From the NCBI GenBank assembly GCA_963971225.1, contig OZ020268.1, positions 49,154,404 through 49,218,403 of the forward strand: a stretch of 64,000 nt of DNA, in the 5' to 3' direction. Positions 11,301 through 23,300 of the stretch are shown piece after piece. The notes under the pieces are model-generated. The model worked only from the letters and a program-made list of their open reading frames with translations, did no database searches and had not been told where the DNA came from. A program made the translations under genes and the position numbers. The DNA comes from Melieria omissa. Lineage: Eukaryota > Arthropoda > Insecta > Diptera > Ulidiidae. Numbering within the stretch: position 1 is the stretch's first letter; the number at the start of each line of letters is the position of its first letter.

Positions 11301-14300
11301 GCCCCAAAAACATCGAAATGTGTGTAGTATGAAGACTTAACTATCATTGACTTAACTATTTAATATATCGAAACGGCTGAATTTTTTAATTAAACAAAAA
11401 ATTTCAAAAACTAATCATTACCACCTCTAAAAACATCGAAAACATCGCTCATTGGTGTTTTTATTTTTTTCAATGTTCTAAACCTTTTCAACTATTTTAT
11501 TTACCAAAAATGTCAAATACTTTTGAAACATAGAACACTTTGGGCAATAAAACTCGCATTAGAAATGCAAAAAAAAACATAAACTAAAGACAAATTAAAG
11601 TATTCATTAAAGTTTAAGCACCAATAACATCGAAAACATAGACAAATTTTAAATTTTTATTGCCAACAGTTTACTGTTTTGATTAACTTTCGAAATCTGT
11701 TCTTAAATTGGCAGATATCGCTCGGGAGATTTGAGCTACTTTTTTGTTTCGTATAAAATTGCAATTTTTATCAACTTTCAAGCAATTAGAAAACATCGAA
11801 AAGTGGCGCAAGTTAAGCAGCAGTTTTAACAGGTAAAAGATTTGTTCAAACTTTTAAACTGCTGAAATGGTATAAACGTCAAATTTGAATTTTGTAAACA
11901 TCTAAGAAACATAGAATAGTGACTTTAGTGTTAGAACTAATAACTGATTAGTTGATTTTCGTTTTAGATTTTCTGCAAAGAGAAATGAATATTTATAATT
12001 TGCACTAACTTTCAAGCAATAGAAAAACATCGAAAACGCCACAGTCATTTAAACTGCTCGCAAACAACCTTCAATATTTTATGAAAACTGTGCGTTGAAT
12101 GTAAGAGTCCATAGCTTATGAGTTTCAGTTAACTTTTAAGTACCAACAAAGCATAGAAAATTTGTACAGAACGAAATCTGTCTTCAGTTAACAATCAGTT
12201 ATTGAAAGAAATTTATTGTAAATGCAAAACTGCAAGGCGGAAATATTCAATTTGTGTTGATTTTCAAGCAACCTAAAAATATAAAAATTTTCATTAATTG
12301 AAATATACTCTCACTCGTACATCAGACATTAAAAAATGTATTGTAAATGCAAAGGAAGTGAAATAGTTGACTTTTGTCGATTTTCAAACGACCTTAAAAC
12401 ATCGAAAATTTTTTTATGATAATCAACTGTCACCTAAAAGAATACCTAATGGCTCATAAACCAGGTATTAAGAGTACCAAAAGGAAATAATAACTTTTTT
12501 TGATTTTTAAACAACTTAAAAACATCGAACAATTCTATAAATTGAAATCAACTATCACTACAGTTACACATACAGTCACTAAAAAAATTTATGTCATTGA
12601 AAAAGTTGGAAATATTGAATTTTTGTTCGTTTTTAAACAACTTAAAAACATCGAAAAACGTTTTTTATGACAATCAACTGTCAATTATTAAAAATTCATT
12701 TAAAAAAACCCCTCTGAAAAATTTTAGAAAAATTTTATAACTTGAAATCAGATATCACTCATACATCAGTCACTAAATAAAAGTGTTGTCAATGCAAAAC
12801 AGGGGAAAATATGGGTTTTTTTTTCGATTTTCACACAATTTAAAAACATCGCCAAATTTTATAAATCGAAATCAACTGTCATTCATGCATCAGTCAGTTG
12901 AAAATATTTAATTTTAGTTAGTTTTCAAACAACTTGAAAACATCGAAAATTTGTTGTATGAAATTAACCTCCATTTGTAAATAAGTTTTTAAAGAAAATG
13001 TCTTATAAATGCAAACAAAGGGAAAATGTTAAATTTTTGTTTCATTTCTTTTTCTTTTTTCACTTTTAAAACTTAGAAAAATCTTGTAAATAATATTGAA
13101 TTATCCAAAATCTTCAAACAGCTTTTCTAAGTACAGTTTTGAATGTTTTCTTGATAACATCTAAAAATTGTGGCACTTAGAACACGAGTTTTGTGATCAT
13201 GAAAACATAGAATTTGAAAAAACTTTCTATTCGTAAAATTTCCTCCAAAAGTCATTGCAATTCTTGCTTATGGCCGCTTCATGTGTGCAGCGTTACCGCC
13301 TGCTGGCAGTTGTCAGCCATTCGCGCACCATGCGACAGACGGACAAACATCGCATTGTGCGATGAGTGTTTTGCCATTTCGTAGAATTCGTTACAATTAT
13401 TTATCGAACAATATTTCTATACGATATTTGTTATTGTTGTTGTGTTTGTTATGCACTGCCGCCAAAGAATTTTCTTTAGCTTTTGTTGTTGTTGTTTTTG
13501 TTGTTATTGCATGCATTTTCAGGCCTGTTGTGTTTTGTTTACTGTGCACCAAGCAAGCAGTGGCCATAAAGAGGTTAATACTCCACAGCCAGCAGCTTCG
13601 GCTCATCTGTTGACTGTCTGCTGTGCTGTCGGCATCGGCCTTAAGCGTTCTTTTTTTATTTTTTGAAGCGTTGCTGTTCGTTGTGCGAGAAGACACAATG
13701 ACGGCAACAATTGGGAGTTGGCTGCAGCGGCCATGGCGATTGCTTTCGGCTTTCAGCTTCCTGCCGGCCGTTGCTTGTTTATTGGTTTTTCCAAAAATTT
13801 ACGAGGAAATGAGTTTCACATGAAAATGCACAAAGTCGCAGGTTGTTAGCCAAAACAGTCAACAACAATGCGTAGTTTGTGTTGTTTTTGTTTGCATTGC
13901 TGATTAGTTGCAATTGTTGCTGCCGCTGCCATGCTGCATTATTGTCGATATTATAGTTAGCCCACCAACCACTTCTCTCCGCCCCGCTGATGCTTTCTTC
14001 TTCGCTCACTGGTTGTGCTGTGTTTGTTTAAAAAAAAAAGATGGGAGAAAACGGGGTCATTGGGCCGCTGGGGTTCGTAAAGTAGCCGCAAGACAGATGC
14101 GCCAGCTGCTGCTGTGTTTAATAGTTTTCTAAGTTCCCTAATTAAAACGATGACTAAGAAAATGCATTCAAATCTGCAATCAATTGCATTCTTCTGGCAA
14201 CAACACTTGCAACTTTTTATGGGTTTTTGTTGCATGTGCAAAGAAATGACTATTTCCGTATGACTTGGCAGCCATTTCCGACACTTTCTTTATTTGGTTT

Positions 14301-17300
14301 TTATTTGGCTGTTTCCGCTGTCTCAGCGCAAGCAAGACAAATGGCCACATTGAATGGTTTTTGTTGGGCGAAAGTTGGCGTTTTCACAGACGAATTTGTG
14401 GCCCACGAAGGGTGACAAGAAATGACTATTGTTTTTAGGAATTTTTACAAATTCTTGGATACTTTGTTTAATTTTTCTCTTTGTCGACAAAATTCTATGT
14501 TAACCATTTTCAACTAGCAAAATATTTTTCTGCGTGTATGCCACCAAAAAGCAAACGTTAGAATGCTTCGGAAACAGGTGTGAGTTGGTGTGGGTTATGT
14601 GCCGCTAGGTAGATAAAACCGCCCCGAGAAAATGCCCCAACTGCAACAAAATCGATACGGCAAATGAGCGAGGCGGATGTGCGGCCCGGTACAGGCAGCA
14701 GGTGGTGCGAGTAAATGCCGACATCAACGAACAAAAATATGGGCTAAAGCATAGTGAAAGGACGAGATGAGAAGGGGGAGAAAACTGGCAATGTGCGTGC
14801 TTTGAAAGTTAATTTGCAGATTAGACGCGAAGGAGTTCAGTTCGGCGGCATCCTGAACACAAATCTTGAGTAGATAAGAAAATAAATGGTTTTGGGGGAA
14901 TTAAAATCAATAAGAAGAAAGTATAAGGCGGCTAAGGCGGAGGAGTGCCGATTATAGTCGTAAGCTAGAACATTATTGTAGCATAAAATTTGCATGCTAC
15001 AAATTGAAATTGTTAAATGCAAGATATGAAATTTGAGAAAAGAGCTGTGAGTTTAAAGAGGTTATGAAGCTACCATGTGTCTTGTATAGGAGCCATTTGC
15101 GTATTGCGGCATATCTCCATCATTACCTGATGACATATTTGTCAAAACAGGGGCTACGAGATCAAGGACATGTATACTTGTAGCAAGGGAACTTAGCTCA
15201 GCTCTCAGGACCTTACTCAGGACTCCACTGCAGTAGATATGACATTCTAAATGGGGCAGAGTACATCGATGTCACTGGCATTAGTGTACTTTCCATTTGA
15301 TTTCCCAACTCCTAGTAAGAGTGAAAACCTGGTAAAAGTGATAATCCTAAACTTAAACAGACATTTGGTGCTATATCTGGACTCTAAGGCGCATCACTCT
15401 GTATGGGATAGCCCCACTTAAGGTGTTGGAACGTCGCGACGAGCCTAAATTTATCATTAAAGAGTGCTGAAAAGTCATCGATATTACTGTTGCTTCGGCA
15501 ACCGTAGCACAGTTCACTAAGAACTGGGTAGCACTTCATTTGAAGTTGGGCTGTGACCAGACGTACATAAGTTTCGCCTTTGAAGCTGATCCCTTGATTA
15601 AAACCAGGTTAAATAATGTAAACTGGCTTGGACATGTCTTCTGTATGGACGATGAAGCTGCGGCAAAAAGATGTTTGAAGCGGTAGTTCGAGGTTGACGA
15701 AAAAAATATCATATCTCCGGCGGAAGTACCAGTTTGAGGACGCTCCGTCATCTCTTGGTGTTACCAACTGAAGAAGGCGCGCACTAAGCAGAGGTGTCTT
15801 GTTGGAGAGTAATTAAGTACGTATTGTGAGAAGTACAGAATGAAAAACTTATGAGGTCACCTTATGGAGACGTTTCGGAGAAACACGTAACAGGATCTGT
15901 CATGGTGTATTTATAGATAAGGCTGTAGATGCCCTGGAAATGGTATTCGGGGCTGACTGTACGTTGCAAGAGCATCCATAGGAGAGAACCAGAAAAAGAG
16001 GCTATAGGAGCAAACTATAGATAACGTCAGATCAAAACCTACCGGACTTCTGCCCCCATTTGTCTGGATGTCCTTATTCTTTTCTCTTAAACAAATTCTG
16101 GATGAGGTTAAGTCATTCAAGCTAGCTGGCTGGTCAGGTCGGTCTCACATTAACCCTCTTGGGTAACCTTGGATACCATAGCATCACTTCCTGTGCCACT
16201 GCAGGAACGTCGACTCCGTGCCCTTGGGGCAAGATTCCTGGCGGATCTGGCCTGGAAATTTCGGGTCTATTCTGTTTTATTAATAGTTTGAACTGGTTTG
16301 CTTCAGATTGAGATTGATTGGTTACTACACTACAGAACTACAGAACGATTTAAGAAGGGACCACTTAGGCCCTCCAATGGAAGTGCGGTTCGTGTCGCAC
16401 ACTTTTTTCCCTACCTTACCTAACCTAACTCTAGCGGTCGACGTAAAATTGATCGTTGAGAATGGGGATGTTCCTACTGAATTTCAGCAGCGACTTATTG
16501 TCGTGTAGGTTAAGTTTAGTTAATCTGGCAGGCCAGGTCAGCCACACATAGATTCTGTTGGGTCCCTAGCGGTACCAGTTAGGACCAGTTAGGTTTCTTC
16601 ATGTTGTGGATTGACATAAAAGTGATTAGGGAAAATTGATTGGTGGGTGTTCCTAGCGAAGTTCAACAACGACCTGTTGTATTGGTTGGTTACCCCATCT
16701 AACCAGGAAAATAATGCGGTCCCTAAGTGAGAATGGCGCTTTCTTGAGACAGTCCAACAGAAGCAAATATGCTCCAAGGAATCCCTGACACCATATTTCT
16801 TTGCATTTCCTCATTTATCCGACTTGATGTCTGGATCTATAGGGATCCCAACAGGTAATTAAGAACACCGGATTCAAAAGTTAAAGGATTCACAATGGAT
16901 CCAATAGGATCTCTGGATGGCAATGCATGCCGCATCCTTTTCTTCCATCATTTAACCTAACCCATGCCTACGATGGTTCTACAGTCCTTCAGCGAAAGCG
17001 AGGGAACGAATCTCCGTAAACAAACTGTTTCAACTTGCCTTCGTCTTCCTTCTCAGGTATGGTTTCGGACGTTTGGAACCAGTTTCTTCGATGGACTCGC
17101 GCAAATACCTTATTCACAGATTTCTAATCTATACAATTTCCTAGCAAAGACCAAGTGGTTTTTAAAAGGTTTCAACTGGATCTACAGGGAACCTAAAGCC
17201 ACGTATCCACTAAAGAGTTTTTTGCGTAGAGCTAGAAAAATATCTTTTGCAGAGCTACGCAGAGCTCTACACTACAGCTCTACATCCGCTTTACGGTAGA

Positions 17301-20300
17301 GTTTTCTCGTCTAAAAAACTCTGCAGTGGATACACAATTTAACAGATAGAAAAGGACACCGGATCCAAAATGAAAGGAATCCCAATGAACCCAACAGGAT
17401 CTCCGAGTGGAAGTACATTTTGCTTACACCGCTTCTAATCTAATCGTTTCCTTACGTTGTCATCCAGATCCTAGTCCCCTTGTCCTTTCTTTACGTGTTT
17501 TCACGTAATGACGGACGAGACATTTTGGCCTACGAAACTTTCCCAAAGCTTCCCTGCATATTTGCCATATTTTCCTCACACATTTTCCATAGTCAACAGT
17601 TTTTCTTTATTGTATAATTTTTTTTGTTTTTGTTCTCTTCTTTGTGCACCTTTTTACGCTGCATCGCTTATCAGTCACGGACGCGCCGTGTTTTTGTTTA
17701 CGCGGCTTTCGGTGTTGCGCTCGTTTTCAGTTTGGTTTTTGTTGTTGTTTTAGTACCATTTTGCCGGTTGACAGTGATTCAGCGTTTAGTCTGTGTTGGG
17801 TGGCGTGTTGCAACTTGTACGCCGCTGCCTGCGTACGTGCGTCCTGTCATGCAAAGGGAGCAGTGAAAGGAATGTTGTTGTTGGCGCGCGCTCTGACAAC
17901 AAATGCAAAATCTCTTACGAAAATTGCAATTGCAAAAGTCCTCTGGCTTCCGCTGTTGCTAGCCGCGTGCGAGATCTGAAACGCAGGGTTAATGGGGTTG
18001 GCTGCTGCACTGCTGGTGTCTCGTTGCGCTACGAGGGTTGTTTGTGCGCATCGCATTTATCGCATCTCGGGCGCACACCTTGCAGCTCAATTTGATTGCT
18101 TCGCGTCTCTCCTCCCACTGGCTCGCGTCTGCTGCGCTCTCATTGACTTTTGGTGCGATGGGTGCCACTTTTGATGCCGTCGTGTCGTTTTGCTTTTCCA
18201 TTAGTTGTAGTCTCATTCGCCCTTTTCTGCCTTATGGCGCGTCCTTTGTGAAGGACTTAAAGCGTAAATCGTTTTTGCCTTAATTGTATTTTCGGTCCGT
18301 TCGTTGCGCCGCGGTCCGATTGCGTTGCGTGTGGGAGTTTGTCGAGCAACCGTTGAAGGTGTTGGTGTGGAATTTCACAGGCCTCAGTGAATATGGGAAC
18401 TGGTGGAAAATTAATGACCCTGACGGCCGACATTTGATGGGTTCAGTGTTGGCCGCATCGGTAGCCAAGCAAGCAACCAATTTCAACTGTCTAATTACTA
18501 TTTTGACTGAAGTTTAAAGTGGTTTAGTTTGACTTTTGGTAAATGAAATGAAATTATTTGTGTGCTGCTTTAAGTAAAACATGACAGTGTAATTTAGATT
18601 CCAGTTCAATTCACACGCAGCAATTATGTCTGAAAATTGTTGTACAACAGCTCTTTTTCTCAAAGTGTCATGAGAAATCGGATCAATACAAATCAATACC
18701 AGATAATCATGAAAAATGGGATTCTGCCGCAGCTACGAGAACTCAAACTAGGCAAAGAGGCGTGGTAGCTCCCATATCACTCAAATTTTCAATGTGAAAT
18801 AAAATTGAAACTATTTGTCGCAGAGAATAGAAACTCGGTACTGATCTACTCCTTGACAAAGTCCTTTTATTAGAAAACTATGGTGGGCGTTGGCCTGGAA
18901 GGCGTGGTAGCTCCCATGTGTGTACCTGAAGCCGGCGGTGGTCCTTTGGATATATACCGCACTCATCAGGCCCATAATTACGTACGCATCGGTAGTCTGG
19001 TGGAGACGAACAATGGTTAAGTCCACAGCTTTGGCTCTGAACAGACTACAAATAAGTGTATGTATATGCACTACGGGTGCCATGAGCACTGTCTCGGGTG
19101 ACGCCCTTAATGACATGCTTGACCTGCTTCCCCTGGATCTAAAAGTTCAAGAAGAGGCGATGAAAGCGACATGTCGGCTGTATTCCAATGGATACTGGCT
19201 TGACAACAAGGGCTCGGGTCATAGAGAAATCTTCAAGAGGTTGTCAGTGCAATATCCGTTGATGCTCGCCCTTAAGGATTGCCTAATACCCGTAGTATCC
19301 TTTAGTTGAAACTTTGAAGAGAGGTTCCCAACGCGCGGCCAGTGGGACAACCCAGAGGCCATGCTAGGGGATCTGACGGATATTTTCTTCACTGACGGAT
19401 CCAAGACCGTTAAAGGTACTGGAGCTGGATGGCACCTCGAAGGAAGTGTCAGATGCTACTACTCACTGGGTGGGCCATTCTGAAAGTAGCGGAATGGATA
19501 CTCGGGAGGAAATGGTGTGGGAAATACATAGGAGTCTGTAGTGATAGTCAAGCTGCACTTAAGGCCCTGGAGAACGCGCGTGTTACCTCTAAGATTGTCC
19601 AAGAATGTAAGATGAGGCTTAAATCAGTCGCGAGACGTAATAAGCTCCAACTTATCTGGGTTCCGGGACACTACGGTGTTCTAGGTAACGAAACTGCCGA
19701 TGAACTGGCTAACTGTGGATCAGGGCGCACACCCATGGGACCAGAACCAATAATCGGCACCAGTCTAGCAGGAACCCTGGACTGGATCAAGTCCTATGTC
19801 AACAACCTACGTAGGGAACTTTGGTCTAGCTTGGGAAGCTGTAAGACTGGCAAGTGTTTTGTGAAAAGCCCGAACAGGAAAGCAGAGAATTTCCTCCAGG
19901 ATCTGAGAAGGAAAGACCTCGGACGAATGGTCGGGTTAATCACAGGACACAATCCATGGGGGCGACATATGGCCAACATGGGCATCATCGAAGATCCGAC
20001 TTGCGTGTCTTGCCTGGAGGAGGTGGATAGTACCGAGCACTTTCTCTGTACATGTCCGGCCTTCTTTAGAACGAGATTGCGCACGCTGGGTTCAGATGTT
20101 ATGAGATTCGTTCATTCTCTCGCTCTGTGTGATCTCCTCAGATTCATTAATGAGTCCGGGAAATATGCACAGGCGAATCCATAACTCCCTCTCCCCTTCC
20201 ACCCACTTTCCCCTTCCACCCACTTTCCCCTTCCACCCACTTTCCCTTTTTCTTTTCCCATTCCCATTTCCTCTATCAACCTTTTTCCTGAGCCTTAAGT

Positions 20301-23300
20301 ACAATGGTCTATAGAGCCTGGGTGCTTGGGGTAATGATCTCCCTTAGGTTATTTCCTCGGCTCCCCTTCACATCCATCCATCCATCCATCCAGCTCCCAT
20401 GTGATTCAAATTTTCAATGTGAAACAAAATTGGTAGTATTAGTCGCAGAGTATAGAAACTTGGTACTGATCTACTTCTTGGTGATGTCCTTTTATTAGTA
20501 AAATCTTGTGAGCGTTGTGCACGGAGGCGTGGTACCGCCCATACAACTAAAATTTTCAATACGCTTTAAAATTTGAACTATTAGTCGCAGAGGATAGAAA
20601 CTTCATTTGAATTCATATTTTCTATCGGAAAACTATTGGATTTATTGAGTAAACGGGGCGTGGCACAATTAAAATTTTAATGTTCTAATAGAAGGTCAAC
20701 ATGAATGAACTGTCTGTACAAAAAATTAAAAAAAAACAACATTTTTTCCCAAAAATGTTGCACTCATTTTCGTGTCAGTCTTCTTTTATTTGCCGTCAAT
20801 TCAATGGAATCTCGTAAATTAAATTACAAAGCCTTTTCAATTGAAAGCTTTCACGCAATTCACTTCAAGTGTTGTTGTTGCTGTTTTCAATTTATTATGC
20901 TAAAAAATGCACTGGCCTGCGCCACAACTCTCAGTGGCCGAGTGCATTGAGTCCAAGGTGGGCCATAAGCCGTTCTATTAGTGCCTCCAGTTCCCTCTTA
21001 GTGCCACAAAACTGCAATGAGAACAACTGAAATATGCAGCAGCTGCCGGCTTTAGCCAACTTTTGGGGCCATAACTGGGCTGATTGTTATCGCATGCGAG
21101 CGAGCGGAAGGAAGACGAGTGAACGTACCACACTTCCGGCTATCAACTACTCAATTGTCAGTGGGCATAAAATACAAAAGTATCCTGCCGACACACACTC
21201 ATACACAGTTACATATAAAGACAACCTATACGTATTCATTAACCTCGTGGGGCCTTCATAAATCCTCGTTATGCTGGCGAAGCGCAAAAATATCCTCACT
21301 GCTTGCAATTGCCAGATGTACAAACATACATACAAGTATATATTTATATGTACATATGTATATATAATCCACTCGTTTGTCTGCCGATAGCTGTGTGTCG
21401 TCCACATTTTTGCGGTCTTCCAACTGTGATTGTAGCCGTGTATGTCTGTGTTTGTGGGTGGGTGGCTGAGTGTTGCCAAGTGGGCGTGGAAAGCACTTGA
21501 AGCTGTCAATTAGTTGACAAACGTCTGTTTGTAGTGCTTGACTTTTGTGTATGCTGTAGTGGGCGTTTGAGTGTGGGGCGGCAAGTCCAAGCGCCACAGA
21601 GAGTTGGAGAGAGTTGGAGTCACAGATTCGAGCATTTAATTAATGCACTGAAAGCTTTGTTTCGAACAGAAGGACTCAAGTTTATGGCTTTCCGGGGAAT
21701 TTTTTATTTTTTCAAAATGTTATACAAGTTGAAAGTTTTGCCTAGAGATTCAACCCTTAAAGTTGTGGTATAGTATTACGAACTCTTGTACGAAGGGGCT
21801 TTGAAAGCTTTTTCCTATTGTAAGCTGTCTTATTTTTTTATAAATAACATTATTTTGTTTTTATGAGGAAAGTAAAGCTTAACGAAAAAGATTTTATAGA
21901 ACAGAGCTTTTTATTGTAACTTGAATTGCTAGAAACTTTAACCTTTCGAATCTCTGCTCTTATTTGGAAACCTTGAATTAGTCAAAAGAAACAAACAAAC
22001 AAAATTTTTAAACCTTGAAAATCGTTCTTACCAGAAGTAAAGGAAGGTTTCAGTTCATTTACTGATACTTTGAGATATATAAAACATAATAATGTTTTAA
22101 GTTCGCCAGTTGATAAGTTGGAATTTTTAAAAACTTAAACTCCATTACTTGTATTTGCCGAAAAAACTTTTCAGAATCCAACACTTTTCCGCTTATTGAA
22201 AGTTAGGAAAAATTTTAGTTCATAGAGTTCAAAAAGTTGTAGGTTCATTATTTGACAAGTTGAAACTCTTTATTAACTTGAACTCTATTTCTTGTATTTG
22301 CCGAAAAAACACTTCGGAACCCATTACATTCCTCTTTATTAGAAGTTATAAAAACTTTTAGTTCGCAAAGAGTTCAAAAAGTTCAAAAGTTGGAACTTTT
22401 GAAAAAGTTCCTTTTTTGTAGTTGTTGAAAAACACTTCAGAACCTATTACATTCCTCCTTATTGAAGTTTAAGAACAGTTTTAGTTCACGCAGTTCAAAA
22501 AATGTTGAGTTCTTCATTTGAAAAGTTGAAACTCTTCAATAACTTTAACTTAATTTCCTGTAGTTCCTTAAACAACTTTTCAGAACCTATTACAATCCTT
22601 CTTAATGGAAGTTAAGTTTAATTCGAACTAAGAAACGTTCTGAAAAATGTCAAAGACTAAAAACTACATTCGTCATTATTCGAAATTAAAAAAGATTTAG
22701 TTCAACTTGAGTTCAGAAAATGTTCTGAAAAGTGTAAAAAAACGAAAAGCTACTTTCGTCCTTATTCGAAATTAAGAAAAGTTTTGGTTTAATTTTAGTT
22801 CAGCAAGTATTCTGAAAAGTGTTACGAAAGAAAAGCTACATTCGTCCTTATTCGAAGTCACGAAAAGATTTGGTTCTGAGTTCAGAAAATGTTCTAAAAA
22901 CTGTAAAAGAGGAAAAGCTACTTTCGTCCTTATTCGGAATTAAGAAAAAGTTTAGTAAAATTTGGGTTCTGAAACCGTTTTGAAAAGAGGAAAAGCTGTA
23001 TTCGTCCTTGTTCGAAATTAAGAAAAGATTTAGTTCCAACTGGATTCAGAAATTGTTCTGAAAAGTGTAAAAGAGAAAAAGCTTTACGCTTTATTAATTT
23101 TAAGAGTTTGGAATGGTTTCAGTAGATTCTTAAATTAGCCAAGTAAATCGCTTCAAATAAAAAATTCGGTCATCGCTACAAAATGATTTAGTTGAGCGAC
23201 TTATTTTTATGTTGAGAATTTGCTACGATTTTATATAGATTGCTACATATTATGAAGGATTGAAAAAGCTCTAAGGGCCTAAAGCCAATGACTTTGAAAG

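Larger units (their letters stand above)
18757..20700 (+). repeat. GGCGTGG tandem repeat (about 130-145 bp), split by a retroelement
   Basis: Units start GGCGTGGTAGCTCCCAT at 18757 and 18901, GGCGTGGTACCGCCCAT at 20525 and a weaker GGGCGTGG near 20655. Each carries AAATTTTCAAT, a GTCGCAGAG..ATAGAAACT segment and, in the best copies, GTCCTTTTATTAG. The second unit is interrupted by the element at 18921-20391. Confidence 0.85.
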
